A stretch of 26,907 nt of DNA, taken from an uncultured Muribaculaceae bacterium (GTDB lineage Bacteria > Bacteroidota > Bacteroidia > Bacteroidales > Muribaculaceae). The stretch is taken from contig CAJUOB010000031.1 in assembly GCA_910587915.1 (NCBI GenBank), positions 1-26,907 on the forward strand, read 5' to 3'. The notes beneath the pieces were generated by a model. That model saw only the letters and a program-made list of their open reading frames with translations, searched no databases and was not told the DNA's origin. This document shows, piece by piece, positions 7,417 to 15,249 of the stretch (within the stretch, counting starts at the first letter, position 1; the number at the start of each line of letters is the position of its first letter). Both the position numbers and the translations under genes were made by a program.

Positions 7417-7786
7417 ACGATTATTCGACGGTTATCGGCCCCAATTGAGCGATAGTTCCGTTTTCATGGAGCGTCTCGGCCGTAATCTCGATATGATAGA
7501 AGAAATACGCCGGCAGAATGCCTCGGAGCGAGTGCGCGGCCGGGCTGCTCTGGCTATAGCTGCAGTCGCCGGTTTTATTGCCGGAGTATTGTTCTCGTTC
7601 ATGCTTCCGTATATAGGGGCGGTGGCGAATATGATATGCAGTAATCTGCCGGGGGACGCGGCGGTAATGGCATTGGAGAACTATGCGCCGGTATTTGGAT
7701 GGCTGCTCGTTGGGGCGACATCAGTGATCATATCGCTCAACGCCTATGATTTGACGTTGATGCTGATGAAATCGCGGTGTAAGTGA
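7388..7786 (+). CDS. Two-helix membrane protein, probable anti-sigma factor
   Basis: This 132-residue protein starts inside the 3' end of the sigma gene. ATGs at 7388, 7394 and 7400 are all possible, and the first is used here. The N-terminal ~50 residues are charged and cytosolic (MDKDIERLFDGYRPQL, then RRQNASERVRGR). Transmembrane segments follow at ~54-77 and ~101-126, joined by a short loop, with a very short tail. Known anti-sigma factors of Bacteroidetes often hold an N-terminal cytosolic sigma-binding helix bundle and then membrane helices. The zinc-binding HxxxCxxC motif is absent. No domain is recognised with certainty, so the role rests on gene order and topology. Confidence 0.78.
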   Translation: MKMNMDKDIERLFDGYRPQLSDSSVFMERLGRNLDMIEEIRRQNASERVRGRAALAIAAVAGFIAGVLFSFMLPYIGAVANMICSNLPGDAAVMALENYAPVFGWLLVGATSVIISLNAYDLTLMLMKSRCK

Positions 7787-7795
7787 CACGTGATG

Positions 7796-7826
7796 TGTGT
7801 AGATTCGTGAATTTTTGCTAATTTTG
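7796..7826 (+). promoter_or_regulatory. Promoter of guaA
   Basis: TAATTTTG at 7819-7826 is an exact -7 box. TGTG at 7796-7799 sits 19 bases upstream and matches three of four bases of TTTG. The ATG at 7851 is about 18-20 bases past the expected start of transcription. Confidence 0.6.
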
Positions 7827-7850
7827 CGTCATAAATCCCACAACACATTT

Positions 7851-9386
7851 ATGACGGAGAAAATAGTTATCCTCGACTTCGGCTCGCAGACCACCCAGCT
7901 TATAGGACGGCGCGTGCGCGAACTGTCGATTTACAGCGAAATCATCCCTTACAACAAATTTCCGTTCGGCCGCGAAGCCGAGGAAGGTATCATCGGCGTG
8001 ATTCTGTCGGGCAGCCCTCTGTCGGTATACGACGAAGGTGCTTTTAAACTCGATCTGCATGAGCTTGTAGGCCGTCTTCCGGTGCTCGGCATCTGCTACG
8101 GTGCACAGCTCACAGCACAGGAATATGGAGGCAAGGTCGAACCGGCTCCCTCGCGCGAATATGGCCGTGCGAAACTCACCACCATCGACGCTTCATGTCC
8201 GCTGTTCAAGGGCATCGAGCCTGGTGCGCAGGTGTGGATGAGCCATGGCGATACCATCACAGCTCTTCCCGAGGGCTTCACAACAGTCGCGTCGACCGAC
8301 GATGTGCGTTTCGCAGCGTTTGCCGCTCCGGCCGAAATGCGTCTGTGGGGCGTACAGTTCCACCCGGAGGTGTTCCACAGCACCTGCGGCATGCAGCTTC
8401 TGGAGAACTTCTGTGTGGGTGTGTGCGGTGCTTCGCGTTCGTGGAGCGCGGCCTCGTTTATAGAGACAACTGTTGCAGCTCTGAAGGAGCAGCTTGGCGA
8501 CGACCGTGTGATTCTCGGTCTGAGCGGTGGCGTGGACTCGTCGGTAGCGGCAGTGCTTCTCAACAAGGCTATCGGTAGCCGGTTGACATGTATTTTTGTT
8601 GACCATGGCATGCTTCGCAAAAATGAGTTTGCCGATGTTCTGCGCGACTATCAGTGCCTCGGGCTCAATGTGATAGGAGTGGATGCCTCGGATAAGTTCT
8701 TCGCCGACCTTGCCGGAGTGACCGATCCCGAGCGCAAGCGCAAGATTATAGGTGCCGACTTCATCGAGGTCTTCGATGCTGAAGCTCACAAGATTACCGA
8801 TGCCCGCTGGCTTGCGCAGGGTACTATCTATCCCGACTGCATAGAGTCACTGTCGATCACCGGTACTGTGATCAAGAGTCATCATAATGTAGGAGGCCTG
8901 CCTGAGCGTATGAATCTGAAGCTCTGCGAGCCACTTCGTCTGCTTTTCAAGGACGAAGTTCGTGCAGTTGGCCGTGAACTTGGCATGCCCGAGCATCTGA
9001 TCAAACGTCATCCCTTCCCCGGTCCCGGCCTCGCGGTTCGTATCCTCGGCGAGGTGACCCGCGAGAAAGTGGCAGTGCTCCAGAATGCCGACCATATCTT
9101 TATTCAGGGTCTGCGCGATTCGGGTCTCTACGACCAGGTGTGGCAGGCCGGAGCTATCCTTCTGCCTGTGCAGAGCGTAGGCGTGATGGGCGATGAGCGT
9201 ACCTATGAACGTGCCGTGGCTCTCCGTGCCGTGACATCGACCGACGCCATGACTGCCGACTGGGCACATCTCCCCTATGAGTTCCTCGCTAAGGTGAGCA
9301 ACGAGATCATCAACAAGGTACGCGGCGTGAACCGTGTATGCTACGATATCTCCTCCAAGCCACCGGCCACAATCGAGTGGGAATAA
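7851..9386 (+). CDS. guaA: GMP synthase (glutamine-hydrolysing)
   Basis: This 511-residue enzyme converts XMP, ATP and glutamine to GMP in the cytosol. The class I glutamine amidotransferase domain comes first, with GICYGAQL (Cys82), GVQFHPE (His171, Glu173) and the early LDFGSQTTQLIGRRVRE. The ATP pyrophosphatase domain has LSGGVDSS at 224-231. The C-terminal dimerisation part contains RHPFPGPGL and ends PPATIEWE, the usual end of GuaA. The start at 7851 gives MTEKIVILDFGSQ, while an in-frame extension upstream has no family support. It is transcribed alone, between its own promoter and the terminator at 9411. Confidence 0.97.
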   Translation: MTEKIVILDFGSQTTQLIGRRVRELSIYSEIIPYNKFPFGREAEEGIIGVILSGSPLSVYDEGAFKLDLHELVGRLPVLGICYGAQLTAQEYGGKVEPAPSREYGRAKLTTIDASCPLFKGIEPGAQVWMSHGDTITALPEGFTTVASTDDVRFAAFAAPAEMRLWGVQFHPEVFHSTCGMQLLENFCVGVCGASRSWSAASFIETTVAALKEQLGDDRVILGLSGGVDSSVAAVLLNKAIGSRLTCIFVDHGMLRKNEFADVLRDYQCLGLNVIGVDASDKFFADLAGVTDPERKRKIIGADFIEVFDAEAHKITDARWLAQGTIYPDCIESLSITGTVIKSHHNVGGLPERMNLKLCEPLRLLFKDEVRAVGRELGMPEHLIKRHPFPGPGLAVRILGEVTREKVAVLQNADHIFIQGLRDSGLYDQVWQAGAILLPVQSVGVMGDERTYERAVALRAVTSTDAMTADWAHLPYEFLAKVSNEIINKVRGVNRVCYDISSKPPATIEWE

Positions 9387-9410
9387 TTTTGGTGGAAAAA
9401 GATTTTTAAG

Positions 9411-9443
9411 GCTCCGGAACGTGGTTGTTCCGGGGCTTTTTTT
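9411..9443 (+). terminator. Intrinsic terminator after guaA
   Basis: GCTCCGGAAC (9411-9420) pairs with GTTCCGGGGC (9427-9436), with one T-G wobble, over a GTGGTT loop. A run of seven T follows (9437-9443). This is a textbook rho-independent terminator 25 bp after the stop. Confidence 0.9.
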
Positions 9444-9494
9444 CTATGGGGCGGTAATCGATTGGAAATTCTGGCCGTCATATTTATGTAGTTC

Positions 9495-10019
9495 ATGCAA
9501 CATACAGAGATGACACGAAAAGAATTCGAAAATATATACAGAACGCATTACGGGGCGATGTTCCGGGTGGCCTTTCTGCGACTTCGCGATGCCGATGATG
9601 CCCGCGATGTGGTGCAGGATGCGATGATGCGGCTGTGGCAGAGGCAGGCTATGCCCGACAATGTGGCGGCGTTTCTGCGTATGGCTGTACTCAATGGGGC
9701 CATAGACCGCTTGCGGGAGATAGGGCTTGAGGAACGTGCAGCCATTGTCATGGCTGAGCTTGCCGAGCCATGGGCGGATGAGGCGGATCGGGAAGACGTC
9801 CGGCTCAAGGTGCGCCGTATGGCCGACGATGTGCTGCGGACTGAGGTGAGCGAGCCGGCCGCGAATGCATTCAATGCAGTATTCAGGCGTGGATTGTCGT
9901 ACGATGAGGCGGCACACGATCTTGGAGTGAGCCGCGCCACGGTGAACAAGCATGTGGTGAATGTGCTCCGTAAATTAAGATGTACGATTACCTTAAACCG
10001 AATAAATGATGATGACTGA
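9495..10019 (+). CDS. ECF-type RNA polymerase sigma factor of a surface-signalling unit
   Basis: The 174-residue protein has sigma region 2 at ~10-74 (FENIYRTHYGAMFRVAFLRL, then DADDARDVVQDAMMRLW at 32-48). Region 4 at ~120-163 ends in the helix-turn-helix LSYDEAAHDLGVSRATVNKHV. It belongs to the Bacteroidetes FecI-like group that controls outer-membrane transporter or sensor genes. An ATG at 9510 (MTRKEF) is a possible later start. The 3' end overlaps the anti-sigma gene by 14 bp. The barrel gene follows it, so the three form one transcript. No convincing promoter was found upstream; TATTTATG at 9481 is one base off the -7 box and lacks a -33. Confidence 0.93.
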   Translation: MQHTEMTRKEFENIYRTHYGAMFRVAFLRLRDADDARDVVQDAMMRLWQRQAMPDNVAAFLRMAVLNGAIDRLREIGLEERAAIVMAELAEPWADEADREDVRLKVRRMADDVLRTEVSEPAANAFNAVFRRGLSYDEAAHDLGVSRATVNKHVVNVLRKLRCTITLNRINDDD

Positions 10020-10524
10020 TCACAACAAGGATATGGCTCGTATGGCCGAGACTATGCACCGGGCCATGTGTGAGATTCCGCAGCCCGATGTGGATGCTGC
10101 GTGGCGAGATATGGAGAAACGGATGCAGCGCCGGGGCGGCATAGGGCTGCGTAAGCGTTGGCTTGGAACGGCGGCTGCATTGGCTGTAGGATTTGCAGTG
10201 TCGGGTGGTCTGTATGTGCTTGTCGACTCGCATGCGATGCCGACAGCCGAAGTGACTGAGCCGGTGACGGCCGATTCATGTGCGGTCTTGGGGCGTACGA
10301 TGGTGTTCGAGGATGCCACTCTTGGCGATGTTCTGGGTCGTGTTGCGGCGGAGTGCGGCGTGTCGGTGGTGTTCGAAAGTCCTGAGAAATCGGATATGCG
10401 TATGCATCTGGCGGTGGACTCCGGCATGACAGCCGACGATTTTGTGGTGTTGATCAATAATTTCGAGTCGATAGATGCTCGTATAGTGACTCGTGACAGC
10501 AAAAAATATATTGAGATACGATGA
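10006..10524 (+). CDS. Miniature FecR-like anti-sigma factor with DUF4974/STN domain
   Basis: The 172-residue protein has a cytosolic N-terminus (1-50) with WRDMEKRMQRR, one transmembrane segment at ~53-73, and a periplasmic part. Residues ~98-172 (FEDATLGDVLGRVAAE ... KKYIEIR) match the STN-like DUF4974 domain that normally ends FecR proteins. The central FecR beta-helical domain of ~100 residues is missing, so it is about half the usual 300-400. Three ATGs in a row (10006, 10009, 10012) make the exact start uncertain. Known FecR proteins bind their sigma factor in the cytosol and receive a signal from the receptor's N-terminal domain in the periplasm. The gene overlaps the sigma gene by 14 bp and the barrel gene by 4 bp. 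Confidence 0.85.
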   Translation: MMMTDHNKDMARMAETMHRAMCEIPQPDVDAAWRDMEKRMQRRGGIGLRKRWLGTAAALAVGFAVSGGLYVLVDSHAMPTAEVTEPVTADSCAVLGRTMVFEDATLGDVLGRVAAECGVSVVFESPEKSDMRMHLAVDSGMTADDFVVLINNFESIDARIVTRDSKKYIEIR

Positions 10525-13049
10525 AACATACATTGCTGATATTTTTGCTGTCCTTTCTGCCTTTTACGGTCATGGCGCGTGATATTGTGACAGGAGAGTA
10601 CAATGGTGTGTCGCTCGCCGATGCTGTGGCTGACATAGCGTCGAAGTCGAATACAGTGAGAGTCAATTTTATATACGATAAGCTCGATGAATACAGTGTG
10701 AAATGTACGATAGACAGCCTGAATCCGCTCGATGCCATCCGTACGTGCATAGGGTTCTATCCGGTGAATGTGCGTATATCAGGAAACCGTATATTTGTCG
10801 AGGCATCGCACGATGAACTGCCGCGTTTCAGTGGCCGTGTGTCGGATACAGATGGTAATCCGATAGAATTTGCCACTGTGAGGATATTCAGTCCGCGCGA
10901 TATGTCGTTCATGACCGGTGGCGTGTGCAATGCCGATGGTCTGTTCGCTATTCCGGTGATGCCGGTCGATGCCATAGTGCGGGTGTCGGCATTGGGAATG
11001 AAGCCAATTGAGACTGTTATGAAAGTGGTCGGTGAGACAAATTTTGTGATGGAGGAAAATCCTGTGGAGCTACGCAATGTAGTGGTGACCCACAAATCAA
11101 TCGTTTTTCGCGACAATACCCTTGTGACAATTCCTACAGCCCTTGAAGTGAAACATTCGGCCGATATCTTTCAGCTGCTAATGCAGCAGCCGGTGCCCGG
11201 TATTTTTGTTGATCCTGTGTCGCAGTCACTTACTGTGATGGGGCGAAATCCGGTGGTGCTTGTCGATGGCATAGAGCGCGATGTGGAGTATCTGCAGACG
11301 CTCAATCCGTCGAAGGTGGCTCGGGTGGAGTATTCTAGCGATGTGCCGCAGAAATATATAACGTCGGAAGTGCCGGTGGGCGTGCTGTCGATATTCATGA
11401 AGGAACGAACCGATGGTGGAAATATCCGTGCGAATGTAACCCAGGCGGTAACTACCGGCTTTACGATGGGTAATGTGGCTGCGACATATAACAAAGGACG
11501 GAGCGAGTTCACATTTGCCTACAATCTTAACCGTCGCGACTATCATAAGATGTATGTTACCGGCACTGAATCGTTGGTGGCGCCCGATATTAGAATAGAT
11601 ATCGGCAGCGATGCACACAATTCCCGGCGCTTCAACAATCATAGCCTGAGTCTGGGCTGGAACTTCACCATCAATCCCAAGATGTTTCTGTCGGTATCTC
11701 TGCGCGATAGAATCGAGAACTCTCTTAACACCTCGGAAGCGCGGCAGACAGACTCGCAGAAAGGCGATGTGCAGCGTTCGTTGCGGCTACATCAGAATTC
11801 GAATACACCGTTGGCCGACATATACTTCCAGTATAAACCGGGTGATAGAGACTTGCTTGAGGTTCAGGCTACCACTCAGATTCAAAACTCCGACTATGAC
11901 CGCATGCTTGCGGATACGCTCGAATCGGGAGTGGTAGAGGCATACCCGTCGGTGGTGGATATGCATTTCAACCATGTGCGCTACAATGCTTCATGGCAGC
12001 ACGACATAAAAGATGCCATGCGCCTTGAAGTTGCCGAAAACGGATACTACAGCCGAAGCCGGAACCAGTACCGCTCGATAGCTACGCGGATGGTAAACCA
12101 TGAGACTTCCAATCATCTGTCGGCGCGGCTGAACATGAAGGTGGGTCGGGTGAATATAGGCGTTGGCAGCGGATTGCGGTATATCACTCAGCGCAATTCC
12201 CATAAGCATCGTCGTATTCTCAGAAATCAGAGCAATCTGAATCTATGGCTTCCGATAGCGAAAAAATTCGGGTTCGGTTTCATGGCTTCGTATTTCCCCG
12301 GTTATCCGACTCTCTCGGCCATAACAGAAGTCGAGCAGGACTATGATGGATATCTGATAAATACGGGAAATGCATCGCTGAAAAATCCTGCGGTGTTCAA
12401 TCTCAGCGAGCAACTCAGTTTTAATTCCGGTCCATGGTGGGCACAGCTGCAGATGTCGCAGTATATGGCGCATCATCTTTCCTACACAACCACCACTTAT
12501 CTCGGGAACGGTAAGTTTCTGACACGTCCTGAGAATATGAATAATAACTTCAATCTGCGCGAATCGCTGTCGGTGGGCGGTCGTGGCATCTTGGGCGGCC
12601 ATCTGACGTTCAATGTGACTGCTACGCATCTTCTCGGGAGCTCGTGCGGTGCCGGCTGGCACTTCAAGCGGCATATGTTTCTCTACTCCGGGTCGGTCAC
12701 AGGCTATCTTGGCAATTGCAGCCTTACGTTCATGTGCCAGCGCAATGCTTCGGTATTCGCCATGATGTATAGCCACGATACCGATTCGAACCGGCTGCAT
12801 TTCGACTGGTCGCCGGTGAAGGGGCTTAATCTGCAGTTAGGTTGGTGGTATGTGTTCAATACTGATGGCAGTAAAACGGAAGACTTCAATCCGGTGTATC
12901 AGAAATATCAGCGCAGCTATGTGTTCGACAATCGCCGCATGGTAACCATAGGCGTGTCGTGGAATTTCTCGTTTGGCCGCAGTACCCGCAACATACGCCG
13001 CACACTCGGCATCCAGGAGGGTAGTATCGACGCCAGTCTGGTGCAGTAA
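10521..13049 (+). CDS. TonB-receptor-like outer-membrane barrel with N-terminal STN signalling domain
   Basis: The 842-residue protein has a signal peptide (1-19) and an STN domain at ~24-95 ending GNRIFVEAS. A carboxypeptidase-regulatory-like beta-sandwich at ~103-178 (FSGRVSDTDGNPIEFATVRIF) follows. A plug-like region at ~185-295 (PVVLVDGIERDVEYLQTLNP) precedes a long beta-barrel rich in alternating aromatic and polar residues. Known proteins of this layout import ligands or sense them and signal through an inner-membrane anti-sigma factor. No SusD partner, glycosidase or metal gene lies nearby, so the ligand is unknown. The start overlaps the anti-sigma gene (ATGA). The C-terminus (IQEGSIDASLVQ) lacks the usual terminal aromatic residue, while an aromatic-rich strand lies ~25 residues earlier. 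Confidence 0.88.
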   Translation: MKHTLLIFLLSFLPFTVMARDIVTGEYNGVSLADAVADIASKSNTVRVNFIYDKLDEYSVKCTIDSLNPLDAIRTCIGFYPVNVRISGNRIFVEASHDELPRFSGRVSDTDGNPIEFATVRIFSPRDMSFMTGGVCNADGLFAIPVMPVDAIVRVSALGMKPIETVMKVVGETNFVMEENPVELRNVVVTHKSIVFRDNTLVTIPTALEVKHSADIFQLLMQQPVPGIFVDPVSQSLTVMGRNPVVLVDGIERDVEYLQTLNPSKVARVEYSSDVPQKYITSEVPVGVLSIFMKERTDGGNIRANVTQAVTTGFTMGNVAATYNKGRSEFTFAYNLNRRDYHKMYVTGTESLVAPDIRIDIGSDAHNSRRFNNHSLSLGWNFTINPKMFLSVSLRDRIENSLNTSEARQTDSQKGDVQRSLRLHQNSNTPLADIYFQYKPGDRDLLEVQATTQIQNSDYDRMLADTLESGVVEAYPSVVDMHFNHVRYNASWQHDIKDAMRLEVAENGYYSRSRNQYRSIATRMVNHETSNHLSARLNMKVGRVNIGVGSGLRYITQRNSHKHRRILRNQSNLNLWLPIAKKFGFGFMASYFPGYPTLSAITEVEQDYDGYLINTGNASLKNPAVFNLSEQLSFNSGPWWAQLQMSQYMAHHLSYTTTTYLGNGKFLTRPENMNNNFNLRESLSVGGRGILGGHLTFNVTATHLLGSSCGAGWHFKRHMFLYSGSVTGYLGNCSLTFMCQRNASVFAMMYSHDTDSNRLHFDWSPVKGLNLQLGWWYVFNTDGSKTEDFNPVYQKYQRSYVFDNRRMVTIGVSWNFSFGRSTRNIRRTLGIQEGSIDASLVQ

Positions 13050-13148
13050 TACAGAAAAGAGTATGATTACTTTTACATGCTCGAAAATCCTATTTAGATC
13101 TTAGTATAAGCCAAAGGTAGACATGCTCTAAGATTGGATTTAAACTTT

Positions 13149-13190
13149 CCACCGCCGGTACTGATAGTTGGTATCGGCGGTGGATTATTT
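13149..13190 (+). terminator. Hairpin terminator after the barrel gene
   Basis: CCACCGCCGGTAC (13149-13161) pairs over all 13 positions, with one G-T wobble, with GTATCGGCGGTGG (13171-13183), leaving a 9-base loop. ATTATTT follows, so the T-run is imperfect. The remaining gap up to the PH gene (13050-13267) shows nothing else. Confidence 0.75.
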
Positions 13191-13267
13191 TATGGGATAG
13201 ACTTTATATAATTATTTCCTCAGCGTTTATATTACACTTTTCAGGTGGGGGAGGAAGTGTGTGGTGG

Positions 13268-13753
13268 TTAGCGGGAGATGCGGCTTGATATATAGTCGAC
13301 GATTGATGCGGGGTTCTTGCAGCCGAGCACGTATTTGCGGCCGTCGGTGAGGGTGACCAGGAAGCAGTCGGATGCTTTGCCATAGTATGCGAAGTATTTT
13401 CCGATGGATGGTTCGATGAACCAGCCCCAGTATCCGAACCAGCCGCCGCTCGAGCATATTCGACGTTCGGCCATTGTTGGTGCGCATAGTGCTATGGATT
13501 GAATCTGGTCGAGAGGTATGGATTTGATTCTAAGCGAACGATGGATATTCAGGTTCTTATCGTTGACTGAAATCGACATAGGCATGTAGAATAATGCTGC
13601 GAGGCACAGGACGGCGATGAGGGATGTCAAGATGAGCGGTTGCCATGCGGAATCGCTGTTTCTGATTCCCGTGATTATCAGGATTACTATGAATATGAGC
13701 CCCAATATGGTCATTATAAGGGAATATGTGCTGATTTCGACGCGCTGTTTCAT
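13268..13753 (-). CDS. PH-domain-containing membrane protein
   Basis: This 161-residue protein has two transmembrane segments (~10-30, ~38-58). A bacterial PH-like domain (~60-155) follows, with SIPLDQIQSI at 78-87 and the Gly/Trp-rich GGWFGYWGWF at 103-112, then IGKYFAYYG and a final helix. The arrangement resembles small Bacteroidetes PH-domain proteins in which the soluble part faces the cytosol; their function is unknown. It is monocistronic on the minus strand, convergent with the barrel gene, and preceded by an exact -7 promoter box. An open frame upstream overlaps its start by 4 bp but is repeat-derived and not accepted. Confidence 0.82.
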   Translation of the reverse strand: MKQRVEISTYSLIMTILGLIFIVILIITGIRNSDSAWQPLILTSLIAVLCLAALFYMPMSISVNDKNLNIHRSLRIKSIPLDQIQSIALCAPTMAERRICSSGGWFGYWGWFIEPSIGKYFAYYGKASDCFLVTLTDGRKYVLGCKNPASIVDYISSRISR

Positions 13754-13774
13754 ATGAGAATACGTTTGTTATAG

Positions 13775-13782
13775 CAAAGATA
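13775..13782 (-). promoter_or_regulatory. -7 promoter box for the PH-domain gene
   Basis: TATCTTTG on the minus strand matches TAnnTTTG, about 22 bases before the start codon. No clear -33 TTTG lies at the right distance. Confidence 0.45.
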
Positions 13783-13834
13783 GTCTATTTTACGTTTATT
13801 GTGATGTTTTCTCGGATGAAAAGTGGCACCACTA

Positions 13835-13880
13835 CGTTCTGCGCGTCCGCGCGACAAATGCTTATCATTGCTGACGATAC
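13835..13880 (-). repeat. Dispersed palindromic repeat, inverted copy C
   Basis: These 46 bases are the exact reverse complement of 16246-16291. The GC-rich end holds only the left arm and loop of the hairpin that is complete in the other copies (GGACGCGC AGAAC GCGCGTCC), so this copy is truncated at the palindrome. It lies between divergent genes. In an open frame the copies encode the shared peptide VSNDKHLSRGRAER, which is a by-product of the repeat. Confidence 0.8.
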
Positions 13881-14131
13881 ATACCCACTGCGCTATCCTG
13901 AATATGTTGTATAACATGCGAAAAAATTTGCATTTGCCCGCAAACATGCACTATCTTGTGCCCCGAAACCAAGCCTATCCATCTAACCTTAAATCATTTC
14001 CCATGCCAAATCGATACCTATATAAACTATAAACCAAAGCAAAAATATGGCACATGCAAGGTGTCAATAGAGATGCATGTTATGCACATCCTTAGATTAA
14101 TTGAAAAATAATTAATAACTGATACGTAAAA
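13881..14131. other. AT-rich gap with no recognisable gene
   Basis: Together with the repeat and promoter described above, this completes the 378-base gap between the PH gene and the first AT-rich secreted protein. No protein with family support is present. No exact TAnnTTTG box was found before the ATG at 14132, so the promoter of the pair is unknown. Confidence 0.5.
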
Positions 14132-14599
14132 ATGAGCGTGAGGAAGAAGAATAATTGGGCCATACTATGCCTGATAATGATATGCTATGTTGTGTCGAGT
14201 TCATTTTGTGGAGAAGAGTTTCTAGAAGATGGATATTGGATAACAATGAAAAATGAGACAAATTCAAATATTGTAGTTGAATCAGTCTTATGGAAAGACG
14301 GGAAATATGTTAAAATTTCATCCGACAAAGGCTCTAAATGGGCTCCGGGACCAATCTATATACCGAAACATGAGGCAGATACAGGTTTCATAATGTTTAA
14401 CCCCAAAGACGATATTTACGGATTTGGGATACTATTCATTTATTTTCAAGATGATGAATGGAATAATACTACAGACGCTAAGAAAAAAGTGTTGAGCCGG
14501 AGCGTGTACGGCGAATGGACGTCTAACTATGTTTATTACGGACTATCTGATTTGAAAAAGAATAATTGGACAGTTGTGTTTAAGGAGGAGAACAAATGA
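14132..14599 (+). CDS. Secreted protein of unknown family, first of a paralogous pair
   Basis: The 155-residue protein has a basic start (MSVRKKN) and a hydrophobic stretch (~9-25), indicating export. Cys26 follows SSSF, which is not a canonical lipobox because of the Phe at -1, so it may be a cleaved or anchored protein rather than a lipoprotein. The mature part is beta-rich with many aromatics (MKNETNSNIVVESVLW, GPIYIPKHEADTGFIMFN, LSDLKKNNWTVVFKEE). The same order of motifs recurs in the next gene, so the two are divergent paralogs. The DNA is clearly more AT-rich than its neighbours. The gene overlaps the next by 4 bp (ATGA). I do not recognise the family and assign no function. Confidence 0.8.
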   Translation: MSVRKKNNWAILCLIMICYVVSSSFCGEEFLEDGYWITMKNETNSNIVVESVLWKDGKYVKISSDKGSKWAPGPIYIPKHEADTGFIMFNPKDDIYGFGILFIYFQDDEWNNTTDAKKKVLSRSVYGEWTSNYVYYGLSDLKKNNWTVVFKEENK

Positions 14600-15009
14600 G
14601 AGCATTAATCAGGCATACGATAATTTCGGCTATTGTCATGGCGATGGCAATTATATGCTTAGGTTCGTGTGAAGACATTCCACAGCCAGGAGTGGATATT
14701 GTCAATAATACGGATAAGACTATCGGAGTCAGCACATGGGAATGGTCCAACAATAGTAATGATTATTATTTAAAATCTTCGAGTAAACTAATTGAGCCAA
14801 ACGGTGGGAGTGTACACATATGGATATCAGATTTTGATATGGCAGAGGCAAATACCAAATACCGCTTTGTTTTCACGGAATATGCGGATGTTGATTGGGG
14901 TAATGCCACATCATTCGAGGGCTATACAAAAACGGTTGTCTATGATTACACGGATTCTGAATTACGGGCAATGAACCTTTTGTTGGTGTACGACGGGACT
15001 GAGCAATAG
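14596..15009 (+). CDS. Small lipoprotein of unknown family, second of a paralogous pair
   Basis: The 137-residue protein has a clean lipoprotein signal: MRALIRH, a hydrophobic run, and LGSC with lipidated Cys25. The mature part begins VDIVNNTDKTIGVSTWEW, has an IEPNGGSVHIWI strand pair, and ends YTDSELRAMNLLLVYDG. These align in order with NETNSNIVVESVLW, YIPKHEADTGFIMF and LSDLKKNNWTVVFKE of the upstream protein, and suggest one small beta-sandwich domain in each. It is cotranscribed with its paralog. The position between dispersed repeats and the AT-rich bases suggest transfer or fast evolution. The function is unknown. Confidence 0.83.
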   Translation: MRALIRHTIISAIVMAMAIICLGSCEDIPQPGVDIVNNTDKTIGVSTWEWSNNSNDYYLKSSSKLIEPNGGSVHIWISDFDMAEANTKYRFVFTEYADVDWGNATSFEGYTKTVVYDYTDSELRAMNLLLVYDGTEQ

Positions 15010-15120
15010 GGTATGCGTTGCGGTGTTGCCGAATAATTTGAGTTTAATCGAAAAAACTCGATTGCTTTGCAGGGATTGGCAGTCGGGACGTATTCGACTA
15101 TCACCCAATCGATTTCGGGC

Positions 15121-15215
15121 GGACGCGCAGAACGCGCGTCCCTGCAGGGGATGCCGGATTTTTGATTTGGGGCAAATAAATTTGGTGTTGTGCTCGGCTT
15201 ATTTGTATTTTTGAC
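15121..15215 (+). repeat. Dispersed hairpin-plus-promoter repeat, copy A
   Basis: These 95 bases match 16278-16372 without gaps at 79 of 95 positions (my count). The first 25 bases are identical and hold the palindrome GGACGCGC-AGAAC-GCGCGTCC. The last part holds a complete TTTG-N21-TATTTTTG promoter. The rest of the 15010-15249 gap shows no gene. Confidence 0.8.
15181..15213 (+). promoter_or_regulatory. Promoter of the GNAT gene, carried by repeat A
   Basis: TTTG at 15181-15184, a 21-base spacer and TATTTTTG at 15206-15213 match the Bacteroidetes promoter. The predicted transcript starts near 15219, 30 bases before the ATG at 15250. This supports 15250 over an in-frame start at 15190 that would precede the promoter. 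Confidence 0.7.
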
Positions 15216-15249
15216 GATTGTTTTATGGCGCAATCTTTTACAGATATTT

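Noticed and set aside
13750..13947. A 65-codon open frame on the minus strand overlapping the PH gene start by 4 bp
   Set aside because: Its centre is encoded by the dispersed repeat (VSNDKHLSRGRAER), the -7 promoter box of the PH gene lies inside it, and the rest has no family support.
15190..15249. An earlier in-frame start for the GNAT gene
   Set aside because: It lies within the promoter of repeat A, and the added residues are not part of the GNAT fold.
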